From Acanthaster planci (taxonomy: Eukaryota; Echinodermata; Asteroidea; Valvatida; Acanthasteridae): a stretch of DNA of 64,000 bases. The translations under genes and the position numbers were made by a program. The notes under the pieces are model-generated. The model made no database searches and had not been told where the DNA came from. It saw only the letters and a program-made list of their open reading frames with translations. The DNA is taken from assembly GCF_001949145.1 (NCBI RefSeq), contig NW_019091362.1:10891021-10955020 (forward strand), given 5' to 3'. Below, in pieces: positions 31,100 to 42,299 of this stretch (the first letter of the stretch is position 1; each line of letters opens with the position of its first letter).

Positions 31100-32464
31100 T
31101 TCATAGGTGCGTTCACTGGCCCAGACGGAAAGCTCGGGAGGACGGACTTAGTACAGCATCGGATTAACAAAGGGACAACACCTCCCATCCGGCATCCGCT
31201 GCGGCGGTTACCCATACATAAACACCAAGAGGTTGGGAGACAGGTGGACTAAAGGCTGCAAGATGGCATCATCGAACTGTCCCATAGTCCCTGTTCCTCG
31301 CTGGTAGTCCTCGTGAGGAAGAAGGATGGGTTTGTCCACTTCTGCGTGGACTACCAGAAGGTCAATGCAGCCACATTGAAGGGTGCGTGCCCCATCCCGA
31401 GAATCGAGGACAACCTCGACACCCTGAGTGGAGCCCGCTGGTTTAGCACGCTCGACCTGGCCACCGGGTACTGGCAGGTCCGTATGGTGGAGGGGGACCG
31501 GGAGAAGACAGCATTTGGGACCCAGAGAGGCCTGTACCAGTTGAGGGTGATGCCATTTGAGCTCTGCAACACCCCGGCGACTTTTGAACACCTAATGGAA
31601 GGGGTGTTAAGGGGGCTGCAGTGACAGTAGTGTACTTGGATGACGTAATTGTCTGGGAGCGTACGTTCGAGGAGCACTACTAGAGGTTGGCTACAGTGTT
31701 GGAAAGGTTCTAGAGCACAGGGCTGAGGCTCAAGCCCAAGAAGAGTAACCTCTTCCGGACGGAGGTGTCCTTTTTAGGTCACCTAGTGTCTGCCGAGGGG
31801 GTCAGAACCGATCCTGACAAGGTTCTCCGTCATTAAGAGCTGGCTGACACCTACCAACGTGACGCAGGTCCGGAGCTTCCTGGGCCTAGCGTCCTAATAT
31901 CGCCGCTTCATAGCCCACTTTGCGGAGATCGCCAACCCATTGCATGGTCTCACCAACAAGAGTTAGGACTTCACCTGGACAGATTCCTGCCAGGAGGCCT
32001 TTGAACAGCTTCAGGACACTTTGGCGACAGCCCCGGTGCTGAGGTATCCGCATCCCGAGTACCAGTACATCCTGGATACTGATGCCTGCAACTGCACCAT
32101 AGGGGCAGTCCTGTCCCAGGATGGCGGCCGGGGCGAGCAGGCAGTTGCCTACAGCAGCCGTGTACTGACGAAGTCTGAACACAATTATTGTACTACCCGG
32201 AAGGAGCTGATGGCTGTGGTCCACTTTGTGCAGTACTTCAAACATTACCTGCTGGGGCGGAGGTTTCTGCTTAGGACAGACCACGGGTCACTGAGATGGT
32301 TGTTCAATTTTCGGGAGCCAGAAGGGCAGACGGCCTGTTGGTTGCAGAGACTAGGGTGTTTCGATTTTAATATCAAGCACCGAGTGGGGTACAAGCACCT
32401 TGATGCTGATGCCGTCTCCCAAGTCCCCTGCAGGCAGTGTGGACGTTCGAAAGAGGCCAGGTAG
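31100..32464 (+). pseudogene. Reverse transcriptase-RNase H of Gypsy C
   Basis: The 31313-31624 frame has FCVDYQKVNAATLK, ARWFSTLDLATGYWQVRMVE and MPFELCNTPATFEHLMEG. A one-base frame change then leads to VYLDDVIVW (about 31632), with the YLDD box intact, and LRLKPKKSNLFRTEVSFLGH after one stop. RNase H, 32021-32464, is a clean 147-codon frame with YILDTDAC, TTRKELMAVVHF, LLRTDHGSLRW and HLDADAVSQ, carrying its catalytic acids. Only a few point lesions inactivate this pol. Confidence 0.85.
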
Positions 32465-32515
32465 GAGTGCTTCAGTGCAGGGACACCGCCCCCTGCGGCC
32501 GAGCCAGCGCCCACA

Positions 32516-33850
32516 GTGGGTGCCATTCAGAGTGGGGACCAAAAGGACGCATCGGACTTGGACGAGCCCCCACAGGTCTGGAGCCCCGACCGCCTTCAGG
32601 AAGAACAATGCCAAGACCCAGAGCTGGCCCAGGTTTGGAAGTGGCTGGAACAAGGGTCCCAGAGGCCCAAATGGGAGGAGGTTTTGGCCCTCGGTGCCAG
32701 CGCAAAGTCATGGTGGGCCAGGTGGGAGACGCTGCAGCTACAACAGGGTGTCCTCCAGGTGAGGTGGGAGCAACCACCCGGCAGTCCCCCGACCTGGAGT
32801 GTTGCCGTTCCACGGACCACGATACAGGAGGTCCTGCGGCTGGCCCACGACCACCATACTGCCGGGTACCTGGGGATCGCCAGGACCATTGCCAAGCTGC
32901 AACAGGCTCCCGTCTTTTGGAGAGGAATGCGGCAGGTAGCCGAGGAGTGGTGCCAGAAGTGCCACCTATGTGGGTCCCGGAAACCCCCGCCACGACCAGG
33001 GAAGGCCCACCTGCAGCAGTATGTCCCCGGCGCACCCATGGAGCGCATCACCATAGATCTCACTGGACATTGGTGGAGCAGGTCATCACCCGTTTTGGCA
33101 CACCGTTGGAGATCCACACCGATCAGGGACGGGAGTTCGAGGCTGGCTTGTTCCAGGGGGTCTGCCTGCTCCTTGGCATCCAGAAGACGCGGACAATGCC
33201 ATTCCATCCCTAGTCACATGGAATGGTGGAACGCTTCAACCTGACAGTTAAGACCATGCTGAGCATGTTTGTGGCTGAGAACCAGAACGACTGGGATGAA
33301 CACCTTCGTATGTCATGATGGAGTACCGTTCCTCCCAGCATGACAGCACCAAACTCACCCTGAACATGCTCACGTTTGGCCGTGAGGTGGGGCTTCCGTT
33401 GAACGTGGTGGTGGGCTCGCCAGAAGGACAGCCGGAGGACCTGGAGGTACACGAGTTAGTGGATGGACTGAGGACGAGGACACAGCATGCCCATGAGTTT
33501 GCCCGGTGCCATCTACAGCGCAGTCAACGGTATCAGAAGCGGCAATATGATCGGAGGGCTCAGGGTGCTGGCTTCGAGCCTGGGCAGGCCGTCTGGCTCT
33601 ACAATCCAGCCAAGCAGGTGGGCCAAGCACCGAAGCTGCAGTGCCGCTGGGAAGGGCCGTTTACGGTGCTGGAGTGCATTAACGATGTCACCTACCCAGA
33701 AGTCACCCAAAGCCAAACCCTGTATCGTGCATTACAACCGGTTGAAGCCCTACCTCAGCGAAGTCGACCTGGGATGGGGGAGACGTGCCAGCACAGGGTA
33801 TCCAGCGATCGAGAAGAAAGGGGAGCCCTGGCCCTTTGGTCCCGCTCCTA
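32516..33850 (+). pseudogene. Integrase of Gypsy C with internal core deletion
   Basis: The 32516-33244 frame holds the zinc-binding domain (HDHHTAGYLGIART...WCQKCHLC, H-H-C-C complete) and ERITIDLTGH with the first catalytic aspartate. The next frame continues EQVITRFGTPLEIHTDQGRE with the second aspartate and, 35 residues later, MVERFN with the glutamate (an in-frame TAG sits between). Only about 25 residues separate DLTGH from HTDQG instead of the usual 60 or so, indicating a deletion. The C-terminal domain (QAVWLYNPAKQVGQAPKLQC, RWEGPFTVLE) is near 33580-33690. Confidence 0.8.
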
Positions 33851-34011
33851 GGTCCCCCTTGCAGGCTGAGGAGGCGACGCAGGATCCTACCCCCCCTCGA
33901 GCACAAAGAAGTTGACAGTTCGGACGCGGTGGGCGTGCAACATCAATCCACGATGCCAGATCCCACTCCCGGACTCGAAAGGGGCACCGGGTTGTCCGAC
34001 CAAGCCGGTAC

Positions 34012-34674
34012 TTGTTATCCCTAACCACTGATACCCCAGTTTCTCTTCCCGACAGGATGGACTCTGTGAAACGTCCCTACTGTCAGCAGGGGTTCACCCA
34101 GCCACAGGGGTCGAGGCGCCACTTGAGGACGGCTTGCTCGGTTCTGCGGTCCACCCGTCCCTTCCAGTGCGAGAAGGGCTATGGTGTCAGCTTCTACAGG
34201 GAGGGCATCTGTAGCCGCCACTACCACTTCCGCAAGGGGGTTGCGGTCAACACCATTTAGGTGGAGGATGTGGCCATGCCGTACGTCCACGCAAGTGACA
34301 CTGAGATGGACAGGGACCCCAAGCTTCCGGGACGCTCGCCCTTGCCACCACACCTGGTCCCGGAGGGAGACCTTCAGACACCTCACCCCCAACCAGAGCT
34401 GCCAGAGGGAGCCGCTCCCCAAGGAGACAGGAGAGGCGGAGGCGACGGTGCCACTGAGAGTGGTTGGGGCGCCGTATACATGTGGCTCCCCCTCCTGACC
34501 GAGCCTGCCATGCACCGTTGGCCCGGAGCCCCAGCGTGGTCAGGTCCCAGATGTGCTTGGGTGATGCGGCGACCCTACAGCCCTGCGATGCTACCAGGGA
34601 GGTCGGGACGGGCATATCCGCCCCTCTTTGCGAGCACCTGCATAGTGAGTGCAGACTGGAGCAGATATCAATAG
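34012..34674 (+). pseudogene. Third ORF of Gypsy C with C2H2-like zinc fingers
   Basis: After integrase one plus-strand frame encodes RPYCQQGFTQPQGSRRHLRT and FQCEKGYGVSFYREGICSRH, with YHFRKG following. These are two tandem C2H2-like fingers, each having lost one of its first two cysteines (one now Arg, one now Gly). A TAG at 34258 is followed in the same frame by a proline- and acid-rich tail to 34674 (RSPLPPHLVPEGDLQTPHPQ). The position matches the finger-containing frame of Gypsy B. The overlapping minus strand is also open, because the region is GC-rich, but shows no motif. Confidence 0.55.
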
Positions 34675-34715
34675 GGGTTGACGAGTTTAGTATACTACTC
34701 AAGGAAAAGCTTACT

Positions 34716-34833
34716 AGATGAGTGGACTGTGCTGGGCTGACGCTGCCTTTTATATTGGCAGGCCGCGCGCACAGGTCGCAGCAGTGTGGGACCACCACAG
34801 CGGATGCCAGGATGTGACTGACACCAGGTCTAT
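34716..34833 (-). promoter_or_regulatory. TATA-containing promoter-like module, copy 2
   Basis: On the minus strand: CTGGTGTCAGTC, CTGTGGTGGTCCCA, CCAATATAAAAGGCAGCGTC and CCACTCATCT, homologous to 21997-22096. It points left, against the direction of Gypsy C, so it does not simply belong to C's 3' LTR. It may be a solo LTR or the remains of another minus-strand element. Confidence 0.5.
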
Positions 34834-37239
34834 TTCCTTATACAACTGAGAATTCAACGAATAAACTTTCAACTGTAAAAACCTAAAGGATTGTTCATTT
34901 TCTCATCAAAACATATGGTATGCTCTCTCACGTTTGCTGAAACATGGCAGTGATTACAATATAATTAGAATAGAGACATACATCAGGAGCAGTGGTCACT
35001 CTTCATCAACAGCCATGCAATTCAAATCGGGAGCACTTGTCTAATTGGTCTAATCACAAAAGAATCAAACAATCATCTGCCTAAAACTTAACCGTACAGC
35101 GCCTTTTGTACACTTTGAGCCCCCGTGTACTAAACACAATTGCTTTTTGTCTAAAAAAACAGTACATATGTCCCATGGATCAATCAGCAATCAGAATGCT
35201 CTAATATGCAAAGTGCAGGTGACTTGGTACGTGTTATCTCTTACCCACACCGTCCAGTTGGTGTTCCATCACTAAACATACAGTTTATACCCTGTCACAT
35301 AGCCCTCTTCCAATGTTTTCAGTCCCTGGAAAGTTTTTAGTCCCTGAATTTTGCTTTCTTTCACTTCTTCAACAGTTTGGATCTTAATACAATTATACAG
35401 TTCCAGCTTTCCCATAACTTCTGCTAAGTATATTTTTTTCTCTGCACGACACCAAATCAGCAAAAAAGAATAAAATTAAACAACTGAAGAAACTTTTAAA
35501 TATTGAACTTTTGCGTGTTATACTCAACCTTATAAATAGTCCACAACAATTTCAACTGACTATCCAGAGTATAAATCCGCAACAAGAAAACTACAAGTCT
35601 TCAATTAAAAGTACAAGTTCTCAATAAGAACACTTTGTGAAGAGCACAAGTCCTCAATAAGAAATCAATATCAAAATTATAAAGCTTAATGAACAAACTT
35701 TTTGAAAAAAAAGGTAAGCTTTGTTTCAGGAACCACACAGCCAACCACATTGTTTATTTCTGGCTAATGTTCATAGCAAAACTCTTCTCGATATCCTCCC
35801 GGTGGACGGCCCCACCGTTACTGTAAAAGGTTATGGTAATCCTCATCTCGATCCCATCTTCGGTTGCCGTTTTGCCCTTGGACGACGTCGAGCTGGCTCA
35901 ATTCCGTCTTGCTCTCTGATGTGGAGGAATCTGCACTTCAGGACTTCAGGCATTTCACTCCAATGTGAGGGTGGGGCGGAGGACTGCTGGCTGATGTTGA
36001 TGCTGCTGGTGGTGCTTCTTCTATTAGCTCGAGTGTCGGTTCAAGGGGAAGCGGAGGTAGTGACGCGACATGGGGGTTCAGGACCAGGTGTGGAGGTAGG
36101 GTGAGTTAAGTGATGCTTTTGTCGTGGGTTTTGTTGTGTCGCTTAACACTATTCCAATGGGTGAAACTGTATCAACATAGAGCTTGAAATTAAAAGGTCA
36201 CGCAGCGAGCTTCCAGAACCCTTGGGCAGTCTGCCTAGGGGGATTTTACATTGTGCCATCGTATCACCTTCGAAAAGTAATTCCTTACTGAAACCACCCC
36301 ATGAAGCACTGATGTTGGAATTTTACCTCCTGTTTTCCTCAAGCATCATTTTGGAAAAGTCACCTGGAGATGGGTAAAAAACGAATTTTATTAACAACTT
36401 TTCTTGTCTGGGGATATCGTACATAGGTCTCCTTGTTCATGCACGTTTGTTTTCACTTGCTATGCTTTCTTCAAAACGAGACTGTACAACCTTGCAAAGA
36501 TTTACGTACCTGCAATCGATGGCTTTCAGATTCCGTTGAATTGACATCACGCAGTTGTTGTCAGCAAAGGTTAGATAAAATATTACAATCTTTCGTAAAA
36601 GTAGAATATTGCTTTATGTTTATTACTTTATAAATTATCAGAATGTGCAAAATGTTTTAATCTGTTTTTATTTTGGTTTTTACCCACAGACTGCCATAAA
36701 ATTTCAAAACATAAATTTTCATCTGCGTACGAGACTACCGTTTTCCACTGGTCTTCATGTATTTTAGATTTTTGGAAGTGATGGGTCAATTTTGGCAGGA
36801 TATTTCTCTTTTAGGTCAGGTAATTTTTCAGTCTCTATAAATTGATATACTTGCAAATATTTTTCAAAGCCTTTTTTTTGGATTCTTAAAGAAGAAACTG
36901 TACAAAAAAATATTACAAATTCTAAAATATTTTCCTATCCAAGGGTTCCGGAAGGGCGCCATCAAGGTCAACTTTCAGGCTCTGTTGACATAATTGACAA
37001 GCGATTAAACAGCGGTTCCAGCGGTATCGCAACTCCATTACCAATGATGGGATCGGAATGGGAGCCATCAAACTAGGGAGAGGGCAAAGGTTGCACCAGC
37101 CTCTTTCCTACGATGATGAACAGTACACGTCACCAGTACGCCCTCGGGATAACACATTGTGATAAGTGCATAAAGGCGTAGCCTGGGCATGCACATGTTG
37201 GTGAGTAGCTAATGCTAATATAATGTGCTAATGCATCAT
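34834..37239. other. No recognised gene
   Basis: A plus-strand frame at 35721-36104 (127 codons) has a hydrophobic stretch (LMLMLLVVLLLLARVSVQ) but no recognisable domain and no supporting context. The remainder is AT-rich and non-coding in appearance. Confidence 0.5.
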
Positions 37240-38380
37240 CTACCGTGTTTGTGAAGATTGAAACGCAGGCCGCTTGCCCATGCCGGCGTGGATTGTGTAT
37301 GTAAAACGTACATTATCAAAGTGGAAAACGAACGTTTCGTTGTTTCCGGAAATCTGGAAATTTTCCGAATTCATATCACAGTCAAAGTCAATTGCAAAGC
37401 CCTTGTTCTTGATTACAGCATCCCGCAGGCAGCTCCAAGGGAATATTGGCCCATTATCTTCCTTGGTGAAGACCTCTAGCTCTTTCAGGTTTGAGGGTAG
37501 GGTATGCACCTTGGACTTGAGGGTGATCCACAGGTTTTCGATGGGATTCTGGTCTGGGAATTGGCTTGACAATGGTTGCACCTCCACGATGTTAATCCTA
37601 GAACAATTTCTTGACTGCCTTTGCGTATGTTTAATGATAATTATCCAGTTAGTAACGGTACATGTAAGCCAAGTTAGGGCTGAGATGTAAATTTTCTACA
37701 GCCTGCTTGACATTTTCCTGCAGAATCTGGATGTACTACTCCTTCATTATTCCTTCCACTTTCAAGAGACTGCCAGGCCCACCTGCAGAAAAACAACCAC
37801 AACATGATGCTCCCACCTCCAAACTTAACGGTCAGCAAAGTGTTCTTTGGGTCGATGTTTCACCTTTCTTGTGCCAAACGAGGGAAACAGCCCTTTGGCC
37901 AAACAGTTCCATCATCTCATCTGAGCTGACCATAGAACTGACGACCAGAAACTTTGATCCTTGTCTTGGTGCCCTCTGACAAATGTGAGTCAAGCTTTTC
38001 GATGCCTGTGATCAAGGAGAGGGGTCGTTTTTGGACGACGCCCATGTAGCTCTTCCTTCTGCAATGTGTGGCAGACCGTCTCCATTGAAACCTGGGTCTT
38101 CATCTCACCCAAGTTGTCCTGCAGTGCCTTGATTGTCGTTCTAGAGTTGGAAAGGGCCTCACGGCACACTTTCTTAACCAAACGAGACACCTTCGGATTC
38201 TGTCAACGCTTGCCAATGTTTTTCACAGCACTGAACTTCTTGTACTTTTTGACAATGCACTGTACAGTGAAAATTGGTACTCTGAAGAGCTCACATTTGG
38301 CTTCATAGCCTTTCCCATCTTTGTGGGCATTCACAATGTTCATGCGGAGATCCTTGCTGAGTTTCATAGTTTTTGCCAAG
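37240..38380 (-). pseudogene. Second Tc1-like transposase relic
   Basis: The minus strand from about 38380 reads LAKTMKLSKDLRMNIVNAHK, the usual N-terminus with its first Met apparently changed to Leu, then FTVQCIVKKYKKF (first helix-turn-helix). Next comes EALSNSRTTIKALQDNLGEM...LQKEELHGRRPKTTPLL (second DNA-binding part, 37990-38190). The C-terminal end, 37240-37587, has PDQNPIENLWITLKSKV, with the catalytic glutamate, and AVIKNKGFAIDF. The middle is frameshifted and the D-N-D-P box is eroded. Terminal repeats were not found, so the element's ends are unknown. It is a different lineage from the copy at 27581. Confidence 0.8.
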
Positions 38381-38649
38381 TTCACAACAACTGAGGAAGA
38401 CTCCACGGTTTCACTATAATTTATACTCTAGGAGTAGTGCACTGATGACATTCCACAAATTACATGTAAATGCAAAAGATGACATTCTTAACAGATTCCC
38501 TGAGAATTTATGCATTGTTGCATATACTCAAAACAACATGCAGATCTTAGGATTAGAAAGTCTGGAGCATGTGCATTTCGGAGGAATGTGGCCAAATACC
38601 ATGACATGCAAATGAAGCTCTTCTTTCCATCATCCCAACATCAAGTCAT

Positions 38650-39475
38650 CTTGTCAACCAAGCCCTTATTGGCAGGGCTTACAATATCTGTGACATGGAA
38701 CACATCGCCGAAGAACTGTACCACATCTCAAAAGAACTTCAACCCAGCCCTTATTGGCTGTCAACCAAGCCCTTATTGGCAGGGCTTACAATATCTGTGA
38801 CATGGAACACATCGCCGAAGAACTGTACCACATCTCAAAGGCACTTCAACCCAACGGCTACAAGACCCAGCAGATCAACACTCAAGACCCAAGACCAAGA
38901 TCCTCTCCCGGCCAAAAGGTCTCCTATACCCAAAGACAACTAGATAAGGCTCCTAGTTCTGTTACTCTCCCCTTCATAGGTTGTACTACCCACCACATCC
39001 AGCATATCCTGAGCAAACATGACATCAAGGTATTCCACAGAGCCCCTCTCAAAATCTGCAGCATGCTGACATCCAACAAGATCCGCACCACCAACCAGGG
39101 ATGTACAAGATCCCCTGCTAATGCGACAAAGTGTATATTGGCGAAACTGGTGGGGACCTCCCCACCAGACTCAAAGAACTCCGAGCCCATGGCAGGAAGG
39201 GAGAGTACGAGAAGTCAGCGATAGTCAAGCATTTCCACACTGAAGACCACCGCATCAACTGGCACCAAGCCCACCTCATCATCAGCATCGAACACTGGAA
39301 CCAAAGACGCATCAGAGAAGCCTTGGAGATTCTCAAGCACAGTATCATTCCCAAAGACATCGGCTTCTCCATCAGTGACATCTGGCAACCCCTGCTCATC
39401 TCCCAGTCCAATGGATCCTCTATACCCTTGGACACCCCCCGCCCCGCCTGTGGGTCTCCTACAGTTTTGTAGTTA
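38650..39475 (+). pseudogene. Penelope-like retroelement, 3' part with GIY-YIG endonuclease
   Basis: The frame at 38754-39120 carries LIGRAYNICDMEHIAEELYH, LPFIGCTTHHIQHILSKHDI and KVFHRAPLKIC, the region between the reverse transcriptase and the endonuclease of Penelope-like elements. After a frame change, 39131-39472 gives MYIGETGGDLPTRLKELRAH, the GIY-YIG core (Y-I-G), then SAIVKHFHTEDHRINWHQAH and REALEILKHS, with E in the usual place. The RT domain itself is missing, so this is a 5'-truncated insertion, as is common for such elements. The two frames and a duplication show decay. Confidence 0.75.
38652..38851 (+). repeat. 107-bp tandem duplication inside the Penelope-like element
   Basis: TGTCAACCAAGCCCTTATTG begins at both 38652 and 38759, and the following ~93 bases are nearly identical (ATCTGTGACATGGAACACAT in both). 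A 107-bp unit is not a multiple of three, so the duplication itself shifts the reading frame. Confidence 0.9.
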
Positions 39476-39480
39476 TCAAG

Positions 39481-40700
39481 ACAGGTCTTGGTCTCGAGAC
39501 CAGTCTCCAAACCAGTTTGAAGGTGGTCTTGATCTCGAACATGCTGGTCTTGGTCTCGAATCATTAGTTTCAGTTTGGGTCTTGATCTTGCACCTCCTGT
39601 TCTCGGAATTTATGGCCGAGACCAGTACAAGACCAATTTAAAAATACGCTTTGCACCCTTTTATACCTTATCGGTAAGGAATTTCGATTGTTTGTAGGCC
39701 TACAAAAAACTTGAATTGAGATCCCGCAAGACGTAGGTACGGCCGTTAAGGATTGTACCTAAAAGCGTTTGTTGTGGCTACAGCTGGCAGTAGCATATCA
39801 TGGGCAAACTTCACCTTTTCCACAAATTACGTGTGCACCCACAGTTAAAACTTGCGCGGCCAAAGTTTAAAGCTTTCGCACTCGCAGCAAAGTTAAAGCT
39901 TGCACCAGAAAGAAGATGACAGCGCGTGACAGCCCCCAAAATAATTGTCAATGGTTACCGGCCGTAAAAAGATATGTCATTTGTTGTCGTCGGAGTACCT
40001 GTGAACCCGCAGTAACATTGCGTGGTGTGGTAACTAGACGCTTATTTATGCACTGTTTGTTGATCTTAAACTTGACTAACAAGACACCATTCCATGATAG
40101 CATTTTCGGCAAAACGTGTGCTGCCGTGTGCCTTTGCCTTGGTGGTGCGTAAGTCGATGTCATGATTACCAGAAAGTCTTTTCCGGCTATTATGTCTGGC
40201 AATTCAAGGTCGGCAATCATACATTATGCATTCAACTACCACAAGGAATATGTTGGAGTCAGAACGGGAAACAAAAAGATGTCGCTGTGTGTGTTTTTTG
40301 CATGAAAAACCCAGCATCAGGGGTAAGGCAGGAACAACATCTGCCTTCATTGAAAACGTGCACTGCCATCACCCCGTGAAGTACGTACATTTACGTGTAC
40401 CAGACTACTTCTAGGAATGATCTTTCAGTCCTCATGTTTCTTTAAATTTTCAAAGAATCTAAATTTAAGGCTTAAATGTTCAAACAATCATAAACTGTTT
40501 CGTGTTTGATTTTTAATGGAATGTGATGCCATGTTTGCATTACAGTCCCGAGTTCCATTATTTTTGAAAAAATAAATTGGCTTAATTTTACCACTTTAAA
40601 ATGAATTGAGCTGAAATGCATACAATTATGAAGTGCCGTTATTTTGCTTTCTTAATTTTTATTTAGGACCCCTTATTTTTATACTATTTGCATTTGCACA
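39481..40700. other. Repeat-bearing non-coding stretch
   Basis: 39481-39600 contains at least three GGTCTTGGTCTCGA-like words, a short degenerate satellite directly after the Penelope-like fragment. The rest to 40700 has only short unrecognised frames. Confidence 0.5.
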
Positions 40701-41525
40701 CTATTTGAGGATGATGATACAAAGATGCTCGATTCTTTCATCACATGCTTGCACGACATCCAGAAGTGGATGCTGGACAATTTCCTGAGGTTCAACCCAC
40801 ATAAGACAAAGTTCATGATTATTTCCTCGCCACAACTTCAACACAAAATCAAAATCCAAAACCTACAAATAGGCGATGCTGTTCTGGTACCCAGTACGGA
40901 TGCCCGCAATCTTGGTGTGGTGTTTGACCAGTTCTTAAACTTTGAAAAACATGTGTCCAAGATTTGTCAGACATCATACATGCATCTAAGAAGAATAGCA
41001 AGTATCAGACCCTTNNNNNNNNNNNNNNNNNNNNNNNNNNNNNNNNNNNNNNNNNNNNNNNNNNNNNNNNNNNNNNNNNNNNNNNNNNNNNNNNNNNNNN
41101 NNNNNNNNNNNNNNNNNNNNNNNNNNNNNNNNNNNNNNNNNNNNNNNNNNNNNNNNNNNNNNNNNNNNNNNNNNNNNNNNNNNNNNNNNNNNNNNNNNNN
41201 NNNNNNNNNNNNNNNNNNNNNNNNNNNNNNNNNNNNNNNNNNNNNNNNNNNNNNNNNNNNNNNNNNNNNNNNNNNNNNNNNNNNNNNNNNNNNNNNNNNN
41301 NNNNNNNNNNNNNNNNNNNNNNNNNNNNNNNNNNNNNNNNNNNNNNNNNNNNNNNNNNNNNNNNNNNNNNNNNNNNNNNNNNNNNNNNNNNNNNNNNNNN
41401 NNNNNNNNNNNNNNNNNNNNNNNNNNNNNNNNNNNNNNNNNNNNNNNNNNNNNNNNNNNNNNNNNNNNNNNNNNNNNNNNNNNNNNNNNNNNCCTTATAA
41501 ACGCTTTATTATTATTATTATTATG
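40700..41525 (+). pseudogene. Truncated non-LTR retrotransposon (LINE), C-terminal RT fragment
   Basis: The frame from 40725 reads LHDIQKWMLDNFLRFNPHKT, then KFMIISSP, LQIGDAVLVPSTDARNLGVV and FDQFLNFEKHVSKICQTSYM, HLRRIASIRP. This is the thumb/connection region of a LINE reverse transcriptase (W-M-x-x-N-x-L-x-x-N-x-x-K-T; A-R-N-L-G-V). FEDDDT just upstream is near where the A-D-D catalytic box would lie. The 5' part is missing. The rest falls in the gap; after it, CTTTATTATTATTATT ending at 41525 looks like the simple-repeat 3' tail such elements often have. Confidence 0.75.
41015..41492. other. Assembly gap (478 N)
   Basis: A run of N inside the LINE fragment. Reading frames across it are artefacts. 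Confidence 1.
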
Positions 41526-42000
41526 TAGCAGGGGCGGATTTAACTTTTTTTTTTCTTCGTACGGGATGCGAAAGTCCATGAACTGTACAAGAGTAGCATC
41601 CCTAGTCTACCCATCTTAAAGTTGTATTGTGCCCCCCCCAACTTACTCGATGATGACTCATTCAACTGAACCAGGCAATGTCACGTGGGCATGCTTTGAG
41701 CCCCAGTCTCAGTAAGCAGGTCGGCAGTCAGTGGAGTAACACACCTATTTAATACCAGTCAAGTTCTGCCCTGAGAGCTCAGACCTGCGAGTGGACTTGG
41801 TAGTTAACGCTCGAGTTGAACTGATCTGTAATTTTTCTTAAGTGCTGTGTTGGGTTTTTTAGGTTGGTTTGGTCTTGTTTTTAGTTTGGTTAAAGCTTAC
41901 GTTGATTTTTGGCAGTTTTCGTTGGTCTAGCATTGGTCTAATTTCTTAAACTTAATTTTGGGCTTGGTCATATTTGTTCTACATTTTAAATTTCAGGCTT
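41526..42000. other. No gene seen
   Basis: Short T-rich frames only; nothing recognised on either strand. Confidence 0.5.
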
Positions 42001-42004
42001 CATG

Positions 42005-42140
42005 TTGGAAACCACCATGGGGTTTTTATAATCAGCATGGAAACACCATGGGGTTTTTATGATCAGCATGGGAACACCATGGGGTTTTATGAGCAGCATG
42101 GGAACACCACAGAATTTTTATACTCTACATGGAAATACAA
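42005..42140 (+). repeat. Minisatellite, ~32-38-bp unit
   Basis: ACACCATGGGGTTTTTATGA followed by TCAGCATGGGA recurs about three and a half times, with the last copy strongly diverged (CACCACAGAATTTTTATAC). No coding role seen. Confidence 0.8.
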
Positions 42141-42299
42141 TGTGATTTGTATGCGGACATCATGGAAACGCCACACAAACACTATTCAAATTTTTGCAAT
42201 CATCAAAAGAACACTGGGATTTGCATTGATATGGCATCTACACAGGTACACTTACAGGCTTTGTTGTATTGTAAACCACATTAGCTGCTGCCATTAAAA

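Larger units (their letters stand above)
28650..34700 (+). mobile_element. Ty3/Gypsy retrotransposon C, degenerate, no 3' LTR found
   Basis: A GC-rich plus-strand element: LTR (28650-28914), gag-like region with a 39-bp repeat array, retropepsin (30335), RT (31313), RNase H (32021), integrase (32516-33850) and a zinc-finger third frame (34012-34674). Several motifs are intact (DTG, YLDD, RNase H acids, HHCC and D35E of integrase), so it is younger than A or B. Frameshifts and an integrase-core deletion still make it inactive. I could not find a second copy of its LTR to the right. Confidence 0.85.

Noticed and set aside
32472-33207. Long minus-strand frames (up to 203 codons) opposite Gypsy C integrase
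   Set aside because: Shadow frames of a GC-rich coding region; no domain, while the plus strand has HHCC and DDE motifs.
34247-34798. 183-codon minus-strand frame near the second TATA module
   Set aside because: Overlaps the plus-strand zinc-finger frame, starts inside the promoter-like module and shows no motif.
35721-36104. 127-codon frame with a hydrophobic segment
   Set aside because: No homology recognised, no splice or promoter context; open frames of this length are expected by chance here.
40964-41579. Reading frames spanning the second N run
   Set aside because: Artefact of the gap. Only the 40725-41014 LINE segment is supported.
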